Assembly: GCA_015680685.1 (NCBI GenBank)
Contig: MNCI01025574.1
Coordinates: 1 to 64,000 of the forward strand
Direction: 5' to 3'
From: Gnetum montanum
Lineage: Eukaryota > Streptophyta > Gnetopsida > Gnetales > Gnetaceae
Length of the DNA: 64,000 bases
In this document: piece by piece, positions 23,034 to 36,100 of the stretch
How positions within the stretch are numbered: the first letter of the stretch is position 1
Layout of the letters: every line of letters begins with the position of its first letter
Program-made: the position numbers and the translations under genes
Notes under the pieces: generated by a model
What the model was told of the DNA's origin: nothing
What the model saw: only the letters and a program-made list of their open reading frames with translations
Databases searched by the model: none

Positions 23034-24774
23034 AGTCATTGTTGACTCTTTTTTTATTTTTTGTTTTAAAACCATGTACATTGTTATGATTTTTGAAATA
23101 ATTGATAGAGTCTTGATTAACTTTTTATTATGATTTTTTGTTAATACATCATTATTCTATAGAAAAATTTAGTGTGAGGTAATTAAAGTTGAAGACTTCA
23201 GCCATTTCTACAATGCTTAATATTCATTTTTTGTATTGGAATCATTCTAAAGATGTTACACACAATGAAATTACTTTATCATAAGTAAGTAAAATGTTGT
23301 TTATATTTTGTATTTCTAAAGTTGAAAGAACAATTTACAATCCAAGTTTATAATATGTGGTGTCTACATTTATTGAACATTGACTTTGAACATACTGTGA
23401 GAACTTGCAGCTTGAATGACCTCGCAGTGTAGATTTCTTGAAAAACATACAGTTTGTAGTTTCTTGCAACTAGAGATGTGTAATAATGTGACTTGCATGA
23501 TACTTGCATTACTTTATTCAATTGAGAAAGCACCAAAATCATGTAGCTCATAGATGATCACACTATTAGAAATCTATTTTCATTAGTAATTATGACTATA
23601 TGCATAACACAATCGTTCGCACTGTGAACCATGCCTTATTGTTTGGAAATATGAACATTGACACTATATGCATCACAATCACTTGTACTATTAAAATTGT
23701 GTTACTATATGATATCATGTGAGACACATGACATCACAATATGTTTACATTCAAACACTCAGCTCACCATTCTACATATCACATTAGCTTACACTGGTAA
23801 AAATAGGTTATTGCTACAAAATGCGATGACATGTGAATCACATTTAAGTAGCACCAAGACATTTCTCTATGAGTTGCAAGACCTCACATTGATTTAATTT
23901 AACATTGCGTGTGCATGAGAGTGGCACTAGTTTCATAGTTCGCCGCATTTTTGTGACTTGCAGAACATTGCACCATTTATTTGGAGACTTATCATGGCAT
24001 GCACATCACATTCTTCTAGTAGTTCTCAATTATTGTTTTGTTGTGAGCAGCAACCATTCACACTGATTCATAGCCAAACAATGTACATAGTTATAATATA
24101 TTATCAGAGACTACTAATCACATGTAGTCACATGTTCTTTACTGATGATGGACTGCAATATGCATAGATTCATAGTTGATCATCAAAGGTTATATGATAG
24201 AGTATAAAATTTATAAATACTTTAAAATTAAGCAACTTAAAGAAAGGAGCTTATACAACACATAGTTTGTATAGATATTATGCAAACTTGTTTGTTTGAT
24301 GGGAATGATATTTTCAATACATATTAAACCTTAAATATTATAGATTCTAGTTTCAAGATTTTGAAAAATAATAATCATAATATGAAACAAAGAAATACCA
24401 TATATATTTTGAATCAAAAATCCTAAAATAAATACATAGTTGTCTCATGTACAAAAAATTTTCCTTTCATTGAAGATGGCAAGCTGGCATCTACATCATT
24501 ACAATTTTTTTATATCAGAAACTAGAAAATGACCATGGTCACTACAATCCTAACTTATAAGTTGTTGTACACATATTTTTATCCATGATTGTTGAAGAAT
24601 TGAACAATGAAGAATTTCCTGTATCATGGTATTTCAATACATGGAAACAAACTCATTGTTGAAATTTATGTCTTTTTCAAATAGTAAATGGTGCATGTAC
24701 ATTATTGTATGCATGCCACAGTCATATCCATTTTCTTAAGCAGGAATACATTGCACAACCACTGTACTTTATTT
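23034..24774. other. Unassigned AT-rich sequence
   Basis: No coding or structural signal. Short CAC/TGTG-rich phrases recur loosely at 23600-24170 but show no clear period. Confidence 0.35.
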
Positions 24775-25160
24775 TTAAGGTAACTTCTTTTGCTTTCCCT
24801 TCACTTCAAATGTGTTCTTACCCATTGAAGAATCACCTTTAAAAAAAAATTCAATAAACCTTGACATTAACTTTTGAACAATAGCTACATGTTGATAAGA
24901 AGGTAAGGAATCATACACACACATTTTTTTTTTGTAGATGTGTCTACAACCATAAGCATGCAATGCCCACCAGTATTGAATGGGGTGCAAAATAATGGTT
25001 TTCTCGATTTAAGAAATCCATCCTAGCAAAGTTTTTAAACCTTTTTAATAAAATCCTTCTCTACCATGAACACATCAAGATTTTCTTCAACCAATGTATC
25101 ACTTTCAACATTGATGACATGTCTTTTTATGGGTCTCTTTACTTTATGTGTCAATGGGTT
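24775..25160 (-). pseudogene. Ulp1-like cysteine protease remnant (transposon-borne type)
   Basis: The minus strand reads SRKPLFCTPFNTGGHCMLMV, then VDTSTKKK, a run of ten A (24933-24924), then CVYDSLPSYQHVAIVQKL. This follows the C48/Ulp1 core: PxN..HW.L.V.D, then YDSL, with catalytic His and Asp. The usual HW is HC here. The homopolymer causes a frameshift, so upstream and downstream parts lie in different frames. The C-terminal catalytic Cys was not seen. Such domains occur in many plant MULE and CACTA elements, where they may act on SUMO conjugates. A further broken frame continues upstream to about 25200. Confidence 0.5.
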
Positions 25161-27339
25161 TTTTGGGCTTTGTTTCATATTATTCTCAAGGGATGTTGCA
25201 AATGCTTAAAACATAGTATCAAATACAAAATATTTTACTAAAGCTTGATAATAAAAAATGAATTTCTAAAGTTGCTTACATATTAATGGCATCATCATCA
25301 AGCCATTGTTTCCACCCAAGTTGGTATAAGACCTGAAAGATAATCCTATGGTAACAAATGGAGGAGATTATGACATAAGAAGCACTTCACTATCTAAATT
25401 GCTTGTGATAAGAAACTGCATCACTCTATTAATTATTGCACATGATTGACAAATCATGGTGATGAATTTTGTAGGTTTCACTATCTAAACTATACTAGAA
25501 GGTTGATTAATGGGGCTATTGAAGTCCACATTAACTACAAATGAACATTCACAAGATGGAATTCAACAAACATAAAGAAGTAATCCAAACAAGTCTACAT
25601 ACATGTTCCTTTATTTAGGTGATCTTGTTTAGATACTTGTTTGTTGTCTCCTTCAATTGAGTCAAATAATCTTCTGGTAGCTTTAAATGCTAGCATATCA
25701 GTCATTTCAATTCAACATATGTACAATACAAAGATCATTAGAATTTTCAAAAGATAAGAACAATGTAATAAAATTACAAGGTTTTATAACATGACATAGA
25801 CCTTTGATAGTATTGACCACATTGGCATTAATGTCTCTACTATCATAAATGTTGATTACAACATTTTAAATGAGATAATTTCTTTATTTAGTGTGGAAAT
25901 TTCGTTGGCCATTTTTTCATTCTAAGTATTCAACTTATGGATACAACTATTTTCTTTAACCACATAATTATCAATGTTGGCCTTTAATTAGATGTTTTCT
26001 TCTATCAAATGAGACTTGTATGATTTTAGCTCCTTTTTAGCATTCTAAAGTGCTACATTGCTTTGACAATAATTATTTAATGTGTCAATCACTTATTCCA
26101 ACTTATCTTGGATGGGTTGATGAGAGCATTTTTCATGTTGGAAACATTCATTAGTAGCCTAGCTATCACGCTCTTTCTTAAAATAGGAGGTCTCTTCTTT
26201 CTTGAACATTGATGTACTTTTGAATATGCTTGTAGTACCCATATTGACTATTTCATAAAGTTGGGTAGCAATATAATGAAAATTTTTATAGCAATAATTT
26301 TGTCACTATAATCAAAAAGCCAAGGGACTCTTTTACATCATGTAGCTACCATAACCTTACCCACCTTTTCATCTTAGACATTATAGTCATTGAGATATCA
26401 AATGAAACACTTTCATTGTTATCAAATGCTCAAATAAATACAATTGAATTATTAGAAATTTTCACTTTTGTTGCTTTCACTAGAAATAAAGACCATTGCA
26501 TAAATTTGAAGAGAAACAATATCTATATAAACTAAGTAGCATTATCATCTTTCATATTAAATTTTTAAGCATATTAAATTAAATGATTCAAAATTTTCTT
26601 CCACCTTTTGTCCTTGATAGTTGCCTCTTTACCATACAAAACTTGTCTAACATCTACAATGTCATGAATATGGAAGGTAGAATTTTGTTCTTGAATGGTA
26701 GCTTGTATAGTACTTCTTGCAATAGATACCACTATGAGTCAACCATTCATAAAAGCTGTAAACAACATTCATAGCATATCTTCCATCCATTGTTATCTTC
26801 TAATAAATTCCAATTTTCTTTAGTTTTTGAGAAAGGATAAACATTTCTAACAAGTTTAAAATTGTTTGCAGATTATGTTCATAGACAATGCCAATGGCTA
26901 CAATTCATGAAAATAAATAAAAATTTATCATAAAATAAAGCAAAATACTTGAATTAAGATGTTTATAATATCAATTTTGAGATCATTTCATATAAAGAAC
27001 AAAAAGTACTCAAGCAGAAGATTCCTTTTACTAATCCCCATTATTTTTTAAAGCTTCATGTTTATACAGAACTTCAATAATATCCCCCAATGATAAAGAA
27101 ACTTTAAATAAAATAATAGCCTTCTCTAATAATCTTTCAATGAAATTAATATAAATATGGAATGATCTTAGCATTGATAATATTTACTAGCGTATCATGA
27201 TCAATTAAACATGAAGCAGTGACATCATGTTTGTAACTTCTTTATTGTACAAAAGCATTTGGTCTAGATAGACTAATAAAACTTAATATATTAAAAATGA
27301 GATAAGGGTTGTTCATGTTCCTTGTTGGTAAACTTGGAA
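25161..27339. other. Degenerate sequence upstream of the Ulp1-like remnant
   Basis: Short minus-strand frames are heavily interrupted; they may be the N-terminal part of the same element. No domain was recognised. Confidence 0.3.
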
Positions 27340-27780
27340 GCACAATTTACAATCCAATTTCATTCATTAACAACTTACTTCTTGCTAACTATAAGAATTT
27401 GTGACTCACATGTCCTTGTAGAATACTTTTCCAAAACACCTATGTGACATAATGGTTTGCAACATATACTACACACAAACTACATTGTCTTGCATCACAC
27501 ATTGTGGTTGCACTATAATAAGTGCTTTGTATAGACCATGCAACTCTTAGCCCATTGAATTGTCTAAATTTAGTTCAAGGTGATAATTACAATGTTATAC
27601 ACTACATAGGATATCACACTATTCCATACATCTCTCTTCCTGAACTACGATAAACTTTTGACTCACATGTTCTTCCATAAAATGTTTTTCCTTAGTACAA
27701 ATTATAGTTGATTGAAACATGAAAAGAAGTCCTAAATGTGCTAGAATGTGATAAATATACAATTCATAATGATACTTTCT
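27340..27780. repeat. Two diverged repeat units about 242 bp apart
   Basis: TTGTGACTCACATGTCCTTG (near 27411) and TTTTGACTCACATGTTCTTC (near 27653), each followed by a similar T/A-rich stretch ending in TTTTCC, suggest a two-unit tandem duplication. Similarity outside these blocks is weak. Confidence 0.3.
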
Positions 27781-28600
27781 ACAATAAAAGAAGTCGATAT
27801 TGTGACAACAATTTAGGGGCTGGTGAGGGTAACTGTAAACAATGTCTATCAAAGGTAAATCTAGAATAATGTAAATAAGGAGAATTAGAAAACATAACAA
27901 GGAATGCTAAAATGTGCTACAAAATAGTAGTGAAAGATACAAAAAAATTAATGAAATCACTCATAGTAGCAACTACAAAATGGAGCTAATGCAAGGAGGA
28001 TTTTGGCCCCAAGCTTGTGTAGAATCTTGACACCAAGTTCTTAGTAGGCAGGAGAGTTTGGATTGGATTGGGCCATTGCTATCAACATCACTGAAGAATG
28101 AAAATGGAAAGAAATGGACTAACAAAATGGGGCCTAAATTTTGTTCTCAACATTGACATTACATTTTCATACTCATGGTTATGCAATGGAAGGATAGGTA
28201 TAGGAGGATGGGTAACCATTCATCATGCATAGCATCGTATGGCTTGGGATAAGTACATAGGTTTTTTATGACCTAAGGAGAAAAAACGTAACTTTTTCCC
28301 TCAACTTCGGATCTAATGTAAAATTATTGAAATGAGAGCCACCTAGTGTAGAACTCATCCAAATCTTGGACTTTTGCAGTTGTCTTTTCAAGTCCAAATT
28401 TGAAGCCACAAAAATCATGCACAACTTCAATGAAAACATCATGCTTCTATCACGCATGAAATATTCCATGGCTCTTACAAGGCTCTTACTAATAAGTTAA
28501 TATTGAGGGAACATTCATTGAGATTCAAATATTTTTTCCTTAAAAATTTTGATAATATATGAGACTTCAATTCATAATCATATAATAGTGAAATTAACAA
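27781..28600. other. Unassigned AT-rich sequence
   Basis: A minus-strand 67-codon frame at 28266-28469 has no recognised family and no supporting context. Confidence 0.3.
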
Positions 28601-28603
28601 TGA

Positions 28604-28735
28604 GGTATTAGCCTAGTAGTATGGGCTTTGGCCTAATAACGCCAAGTTACAAATTCAAATATCCTAGGTAACACTAAGTTATAAACTTCTATAAATCTTG
28701 TAGTGTAGCTATGTTTTAATTATTTTTGGTTCCAA
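28604..28735 (+). mobile_element. Candidate tRNA-derived SINE
   Basis: An A-box-like TTAGCCTAGTAGT (28608-28620) is followed about 40 nt later by a B-box-like AAATTCAAATATCC (28651-28664), the RNA polymerase III promoter geometry of a tRNA-related SINE head. The body runs about 70 nt further before AT-rich sequence. It is too decayed to fold as a functional tRNA, and no target duplication was found. Confidence 0.4.
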
Positions 28736-29207
28736 CACCCCTATGTAATAGTGAAATTTTCTCATAACATGTAAATGGTGAGAATTATATTCATGAAATT
28801 TTATATATACACATACATATCAAGAAAAAGGTCATGTTAAATAGTTCATTACCATTGACTCTTTTTTCATAAAAAATCTAATGTTTAATATTTTTAGAAG
28901 TAAAAAAAAAAAAAACTCAGATCTATTATGGCTAGGGCACAAGCTACAAAAAAATAAAAATAAAAAAAAAATTGCAAATCGTGAGGAATTGGATGAACCA
29001 TGCCTTTGTAACATGATAGAAAAAAAACTAAGGTAAATAATCTAAAAATACAAAAATCATTGAGATCAATGTAAGGAAAACCATTTAAAGCTTGTATAAC
29101 AAAGTACCCCATTATAGCTAACAAGCTTAAGCATGCAATGGATGCCAAAATCTAATAGTGTCCAAGTGCCAAGTGCTCCAAGTGGGGAACACTGTTGTGT
29201 TAGGGCT
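28736..29207. other. Unassigned A-rich sequence
   Basis: Contains poly(A)-like runs at about 28898-28970; no feature recognised. Confidence 0.3.
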
Positions 29208-29718
29208 AAGAGTGTGACATTCTATTCCTAGATATCTTGGCAAATGTCAAATATATATAGCATTCAACATTATTTATAATAAATGCAATAGGAAAATTTC
29301 AAAAGAAAATGGGAACAAAATTTTATTAATGTGAAAATAATGTATCTAGATCATTGTTCAAGTGTTTTCTTGAGGTTCTTTTCCTTTAGCATCTATCCAT
29401 TCTAGGAAATCTAGCACTACCACCATGGTTTGGCCTATAACTAACTAGAAGGGATGGCTACTTACCTTCTTCTCCCACTTTACCCAATACTTGTTACTTG
29501 CCTTTTATTGCTTTTCAACTTCATGTTGCTATGACTTCTAATTTTCAAGGTATAAATACCTTTTAGTTAAACCTTGAAAGGTCACTTCAAGAACAATGTC
29601 TATTATTACAACAACATGCCATTTTGGGTATTATCATAATAATTACACCATTTATTACAAAGAAATACCATATTTGTTATGGAAAAACTCCATTTGGAAA
29701 TGGGGATGTGATAAAGAG
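29208..29718 (-). mobile_element. Solo LTR with 5-bp target duplication AAGAG
   Basis: The LTR spans 29213-29713 on the minus strand, starting TATCACATCCCCATTTCC and ending AATGTCACA. AAGAG lies on both sides (29208-29212 and 29714-29718). It is homologous over its length to 33009-33583: shared blocks include TGTTGTAATAATAGACAT, CATCCCTTCTAGYTAG, GTGGTAGTGCTAGATT and the terminal TATTTGACATTT. No internal sequence adjoins it, so it is the product of LTR-LTR recombination. Confidence 0.85.
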
Positions 29719-31820
29719 GATGGTTAATAGAAAGATAAGAGTTATGAAAAAGATAACATGAATATAAGTCGCTTGGAAGAAATGCTATGATCTTATAAAA
29801 TTTCTATTTTTCTAGTGCATAGGGTCAATTAGCAAGTATAGAACTTATCATCATTGTAGTATGGATTAAAAGTTTAGAAAAGGACTGGAAGCACTACCAA
29901 AATTCTTAAGCCCATAAATAATTGAACAATGTATGATCAAGAGATTCTAGCTTATCATGACATTAATCACATTTATCATCATGGCTTATACCTCTATGAA
30001 ATAATTATGCTTCTATAGCCAATGCTCATGCAAACATTTACCTATAAAAATATGATGATGTAACATTACAAATTTCTTCCTCTGATAATAAATATAAGGT
30101 TGGTTTTCATGATCTATAAGAGAGAAATATGCTACAACAACCTAGAAGTGGCATTCATTGTCCCAATAAATAAATGCTTAATGGAAAATAATGTTTCCTA
30201 CAAACCATTCCTTGATTCTTTCTAAACTTTGATATGTGGTAAAGGCTTCTGTTATACATGAAATAATGTGGAATAAATAGCCTTTATAGAGTTATTTTAT
30301 TTGCATTAGAATAACCCAAGGTTTGTTTGCTATGCATAATTATCAAATAATCTTTGTTAAAATGAAATAATTGATGTGCCATAAAATACATAGTCATATC
30401 CTACTACTTTTATTGGATAACATATTACCTCCTAACTCAACATATGTAAGGACTGATTCATATTGGTTTACCATAAAAATGTCCATTCCCATTTTTCCAT
30501 TGTTTTCTTGAATCACTATATGTAGAACCTCGTAGTAGTTAATCACAACATGTAAAAATTCCTATGTTAGATGGAGTTTTCATGATTGGAAACATAGTTT
30601 GTATTTCCATTCTAAAAGACATTGTGAACTTGGCCAAGATATCATCCCACTACTGCAAGTTTAAGCACGCTATGGATATGGGAATTCCAAGATACTTGTT
30701 ACAGAAAATATCTTCCTAGAACTCCAATTTGGCATACAAATCAAGGAAAGAATTTTGCGAAATTGATGCTCATCCCTAATGTCATTGAAAACCTATTTAA
30801 ACATTCCCTCATTCCATTTAAATATTACTATTTTCTTTAGATAATTAATAAAGTATCATCAATAACTTAGGAGTGGAAAAATTTAGGACATTCATAAGTT
30901 AGAGAAATACATTTTATTAGTTTTTTATCTATGCAAACTTGAATTAATAATCCTACTACTTTCATGGCCATGACATCTAATGTTTAATTCATTTAAGCTT
31001 AAATGAAATACATGCTACCAAACATAGTTCATTATTATACTATCTAAATGAAGGTCAACATTACCAAGCCAAAAATAATAACATTTTATATCAAATCACA
31101 TAGAGATGATTTTCAACTTAGATTTGAAAAGATTAAAATTATTTCATATGTTAAGTACTTAGATTTTACATTCTTAAATGTATACTCATGCAAGATTATA
31201 TTATTTAAAATGTCTTAAATAGTATGCATGGTCTATATGTTATTCTTGATAAGTATGCCTGAGAACAAATTTGATCATGGAAAGTTTTAAAGAAAAGGCA
31301 CTATCATTTTATTTTATTAATCTTACCCATGTTTTAGTTAATGCACAAACTTAGAATGAAGTTTGATTTTGGATTGGACCTAGACTTTTTATGTCTTAAA
31401 AATATAAGATAAAGATAGATTAAATGAGTGTAATCATGATGTTCTAGAAATCATCTTTAAATAGTTGAATTCAAATGAGATTGATTAAAGAAAACATAAA
31501 ATTATAGTACTTATCTAGAAGACACTTGGTCTAAAGAAAAGACATCTAGCTTGCTAGTAGTAGATGTAACATCCTACTCACTAAGCTTAGGAAAAGAAGG
31601 CATTACTTAAGGGTAAAGGAGAAATATAGGAAAAATAAAAAATAAGTAACCTACTAAATGAAATTAAACTAGGATGTTAAGAGAAAGTATGAAAAAAGTA
31701 GTAGATATCCTTAAAAATATTAAAAAGGGCTAAAATATGTAAAAAATGATGAAAAAATAGTATTGTAATCTCTTGTAAGGCAAACCTAACTTGTATATAA
31801 GTGTAGCATAGTAACATTGA
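29719..31820. other. Unassigned AT-rich sequence
   Basis: No coding frame above background. A TGTAACATCCTACTC sequence at 31565 and a GTATATAAG box near 31793 resemble LTR start and promoter, but no second boundary or partner was found. Confidence 0.3.
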
Positions 31821-31950
31821 TACATACTATCTATATCATATGGAATGCAATGATACAGGTACAAAATCATGTTATCATATGATACCTACTATCCATATCA
31901 TATGGAATGCAATGATATAGGTACAAAACTATCTATATAATATGGAATGC
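31821..31950. repeat. Short tandem duplication (about 62-bp unit)
   Basis: The phrase CATATGGAATGCAATGATA with ACAGGTACAAAA recurs at about 31837 and 31899, followed by a shortened third copy ending near 31950. Confidence 0.7.
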
Positions 31951-33008
31951 TTGTGTTGTAAATTCTCAAGGGGAAAGGTACAAAACCATACATGAAATAT
32001 AATAAAATGCCTCTTAGTCATAACCTCAATGGCCTAACACCATGTTATACAACTGTGATCTTCTTGGGCAAGGAATGAATTCTCATAGCTTGATAACATG
32101 AAAATTAAATAATTATTTTTGTTATTTTTATGTTTAAGACATCAATTATGAAATAAAGAAAAAATCATGAGCTTTATTCATCATACAAACACTATACTTC
32201 ACATAGAATAAATGGTTGTAGGCTACGTAAGCAAGGTAGCACTTTAATAGAGTCTAGCTACACTTGTAAAAGCAAGAACTCAAAAACACAAACAAGACAA
32301 GGAAAGAAATTAAATTACCTAATGGAGGAAGAGCTCTTCACATAAACTAGATGCCAAAAGCCTAGAAGAAATTTAAGTTATGCATAAGATATGTGTGAGA
32401 GCACATCCTAGGTATTTATAGATTTTGTAGAGAAATGAAGGAGGTTTGTTAATGTCTAGGCTTTAATGGAGGTTTTTCAACATAACCCTAGCCATTGGAA
32501 TGTACTTTCAATATTTTGGCCCAAATTTGAGCAATTACTCCTATTAATTCATAAGGTTGACAAAGATAAGAAAGTACCTCATCCTTACTTTTATTAATGA
32601 TCTTATTATTTTATTCATTATTTAATTTATATTTCAATTAGATTAATAGAATATCTAAGATAATAAAAATTGGAAATAAAGAATTTATCCTACCTACACT
32701 TGGGTAACCAAATCCGAGTTGCCCTTTATGTGACCTTGGTTAGCACTAGTGATTGGTGGTTGATAAATCTTTAATTAACCTTTTATCATTATCATAGAAA
32801 ATGAGGTAAATAATAATAAAGTAATATTTAATTTTCTATATATTCTTCTCACATATATCCTATTTTTAGAATAAGCAAGAAATAACTTCAAGTTCAAAGA
32901 AAAAATGAAATTATTGGAGCATAGGATCATGAAAGAAAGTATTGGAGTTGGAAAAGGATAGAGAGTGTGAACTTGTTTGAGGATGAACAAAACCTAAGGA
33001 GGGTATAT
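31951..33008. other. Unassigned sequence ending in a possible polypurine tract
   Basis: No frame was recognised. AACCTAAGGAGGGTATAT directly precedes the LTR at 33009 and could be its polypurine tract, making this the 3' interior of a decayed element. Confidence 0.35.
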
Positions 33009-33583
33009 TGTCACATCCCCATTCCCAAATGATGCTACTACCTAATTAAGATAGTTTCTCTTGATAAGAAGTATTATTATCATCTTAGAAAAATTCAAAA
33101 AGGTAGTTGTGATTATGACCTAACAGGACATGTTGTAATAATAGACATGTCTCTTAAGGTAACCTATGGGGGTTTGACCTAAGGCATTTATACCCAAGGT
33201 TAGAGGTCATGCCAGCATGGAGTGGTGGCACTAGTATAGGCAAGTCACAAGAGTTGAGTGATGTAGTATAGGAAGTGGATTGGTCATCCCTTCTAGCTAG
33301 GTTATAGGCCTAACCTTGGTGGTAGTGCTAGATTACCTCTAAGGGATAGAAGCCAAAGGCAGAAAACCCTCAAGGAACACTCTCAAAGCATGATCCAAAT
33401 ACATTATTCCATATCAATAAAGCATTCTTCTCTTTCTCTCTCTACATTTTTTCTATTATTTTCTTTATACATAATGTCAAATATCACATATATTTCACAT
33501 TTGTTATATTTTCTTCATATACATAATGTCTAATATATCATATATTTGACATTTTCCATGACATCTGGGGACATGATGTCACA
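33009..33583 (+). mobile_element. LTR, same family as the solo LTR at 29213 but opposite orientation
   Basis: It starts TGTCACATCCCCATTCCC and ends GATGTCACA. A CATTTATACC TATA-like box (about 33185) and an AATAAA signal followed by a TCTCTTTCTCTCTC tract (about 33416-33450) fit LTR U3-R organisation. The flanking 5-mers TATAT and CTTAT do not match, so it is either the 3' LTR of a truncated copy or has an eroded duplication. Confidence 0.7.
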
Positions 33584-34969
33584 CTTATGACTATCATTCA
33601 TACATGAAATTAAAAATTATCATCTTAACTTCAAACATAAGTTCAAGAATATAGTTTAATGATTAAATAAAGTTTAAAGCCATTAAATAGAAAATATGAT
33701 TTTTAAGGAGCACAAGGAAGATATCATCCAATCCATGATTCTATCTTACCTTCTTCATAGTGCAAAAACCTCAACAACCCATTAGTGGATTTTAAGGGTT
33801 TGTAGTTGCCATAAGGCACAACAAGCCCTTTTGATAATTCCTTGAAAAAATAGAAAATTTCTCTAAAATGATGTGGGTTCTCTTGGAATATGAATTCTCT
33901 CTTTTTTTAACTGAGGAGATCCCTTTTATACTTGAAGGACTCACAACTTAATTTTAGAGAAATGGTTATGTGGACATGTTGATTAACATTGTAGGAATCA
34001 ATGTGGATTGATACTATTCTTGGGATAATCTTCACTTTTGATTTGAATCATTTCTACAATGTCTTTCAACTTTTTAACTTATGGATGCATATCACAATTG
34101 TAGTATGGATCAATATCTTCATTCTATTGAAGGCTCAGGATGACTCTAACTCTAATGATATTGATCCTTACCATAATCAATGTAGGTATCAATAATATTT
34201 AGGTCAATTTCAACTGATTCTTGTGATGAAAATTGATACCTATACCATCAAAGTCCATTAAATTTTTCTATCTAAATCAATATCTTACCAATTCATGTTA
34301 CAATCGCTATATCCTTTGAAACATAACTTTTGAAAAGGTAAGTAGTACTTCTCACATACCATCATAGAGATTAATTTACTTTGATATAATCTTATCATGA
34401 AAAATAAAAAATTTCAATAAATTTTCCTTAAAACTAAAGGATAATTTTGGGTTCATCATAGCCCCCTACTAGCCTTTAACTAGTGCCTAGTCAACAAAGA
34501 TGGAAATATATCTAATGCCTACATATATATGAAAGATATAAATAATCATGCTATTCCAATAGAAAGCAAGCAAACTATAAGAATGGTAACTTAGTGTCAT
34601 GATCCAAACAATCCTAAAAGGTACTAACCACTACTAGGCATAAGCTTGATGATGATACTAAGAAACCATAAGCTTATAATTCACTTTTATCAAAAAAGAA
34701 AGGTGGCCAACACTAAAAAAAAAAAGAAACATTTAATTCCATCACTTGATTATCCAAAATAGCAATCATAGTATAGAGTAATGTAATACCATAATCACAA
34801 AACTTGAATATCCACTAACTGCTATAATATCAAGTTCACCACAAGAAGGATTATACCTACTTCATATAAATGAAAACCAAAACATGTTTAGGACTAAACT
34901 TGTAAATATCATAATGGCCTAATAGGGCTTAACACAATTGAATAACACAAGGAATTAAACCTTATATCC
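33584..34969. other. Unassigned AT-rich sequence
   Basis: A TTCATCATAGCCCCC junction at about 34449-34463 resembles the minus-strand LTR/polypurine junction of the TGATGA family, but no further LTR homology was recognised. Confidence 0.3.
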
Positions 34970-36100
34970 TTTCTCAACTTTCATGTCTTCCTCAAAATGA
35001 GATGCTTTGTTCCCTCATCATCATTAAAGATCTATGAATGTACATTTTTCTTGATGTCTACTACTCTCTTGTCTAGTTTCATAAGGGTATAGCTCACCCT
35101 CTTTAGGATAGATAGGATCATATGCTAGCTTAATTAAATCTCTTGCATCTGGATTCTCATTTCTTTCTAAAGCTCTTACACCTCATTCGCTTGTGATGCC
35201 AAAATGAAACCTAGAACATCAAATTTCTTAATGAATGAGTCAACCTTGATGTAAATATTTAGGGATCTTATAAAGATGTCATTCTTCAAGATAGTGAGAT
35301 TGACCATTATGTTGGTTTATGGCTTTGGCATTCCAAGCATTCACAAAATTGCCAAAATCATAAGGGAAAACACATTTAAAGTGCATCATCATTATAATGA
35401 TACATCATGTACCTTATAGGCACGTATGTAAATTTGGTCTCCTCTTTATATTTTAGCACCTTCATTACTTGAAGGGTTGGGTTGAGAACATAGATGGTAT
35501 GGGTTGATGGTAGGACATTTTTCATGATCATCCTTGCCATTTTCATGTGTTCAGGGCATAGGTTAATGAAGTGGACTCTTTGGGCTTGAATCATACTACT
35601 ATTAGAATCACCTACAAACTGATGGAAGAGTTCATATTCCTTTTGTGTACTAGCCTTTGATCCACAAATGTCTTCTCTACTTGTAGGTAGACTGAACCAC
35701 TCCTAGAGCCAAGCTTCTATGATCTTCACCCTAGTATTCTTTACTAACAAATCCAAGTACCACTTTATGGCTCTATCTTGGTATGATGGAACTTTAAGTT
35801 CCTATAAAATTTTAGGATCTCCTCCTAGTAGTACAACTTAATTAAGGATTCAATGAACATCCCACTACCCTACACCTCAATTTTTTGTTGGATAGCTACA
35901 TCACTATGGTTAAACCATTTTGTGTAATCTTCTTTAGCATGGTAGGAGGCAATATTTAATCTTTCATTCCAAAGTGCCTACACAAGAACACTGAGATTAA
36001 GCATGTATAAATTATTATTAACTTCCTTTAAGAATCCCATGCTTACCTTGCCTTGTTTCTCCTTGGTTAATGACTCCACCATTTTATATGCCCGAATCAT
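34970..36100 (-). pseudogene. Weak decayed frame of unknown function
   Basis: The minus strand keeps protein-like stretches in one frame with isolated stops, for example ALWNERLNIASYHAKEDYTK, KEYELFHQFVGDSNSSMIQA and a 72-codon open piece at 35376-35594 (ending YMMYHYNDDAL). Composition is not AT-random, but no family was recognised. Confidence 0.3.

Noticed and set aside
24775-24990. 71-codon frame read as one intact protein
   Set aside because: Its first part is out of frame; the Ulp1-like reading needs the other frame before the A10 run.
28604-28680. Functional tRNA gene
   Set aside because: Promoter-box-like sequences are present, but no cloverleaf stems pair properly.
34449-34463. LTR/polypurine junction of another TGATGA element
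   Set aside because: Only the short TTCATCATAGCCCCC resembles the junction; neighbouring sequence does not align with known family LTRs.
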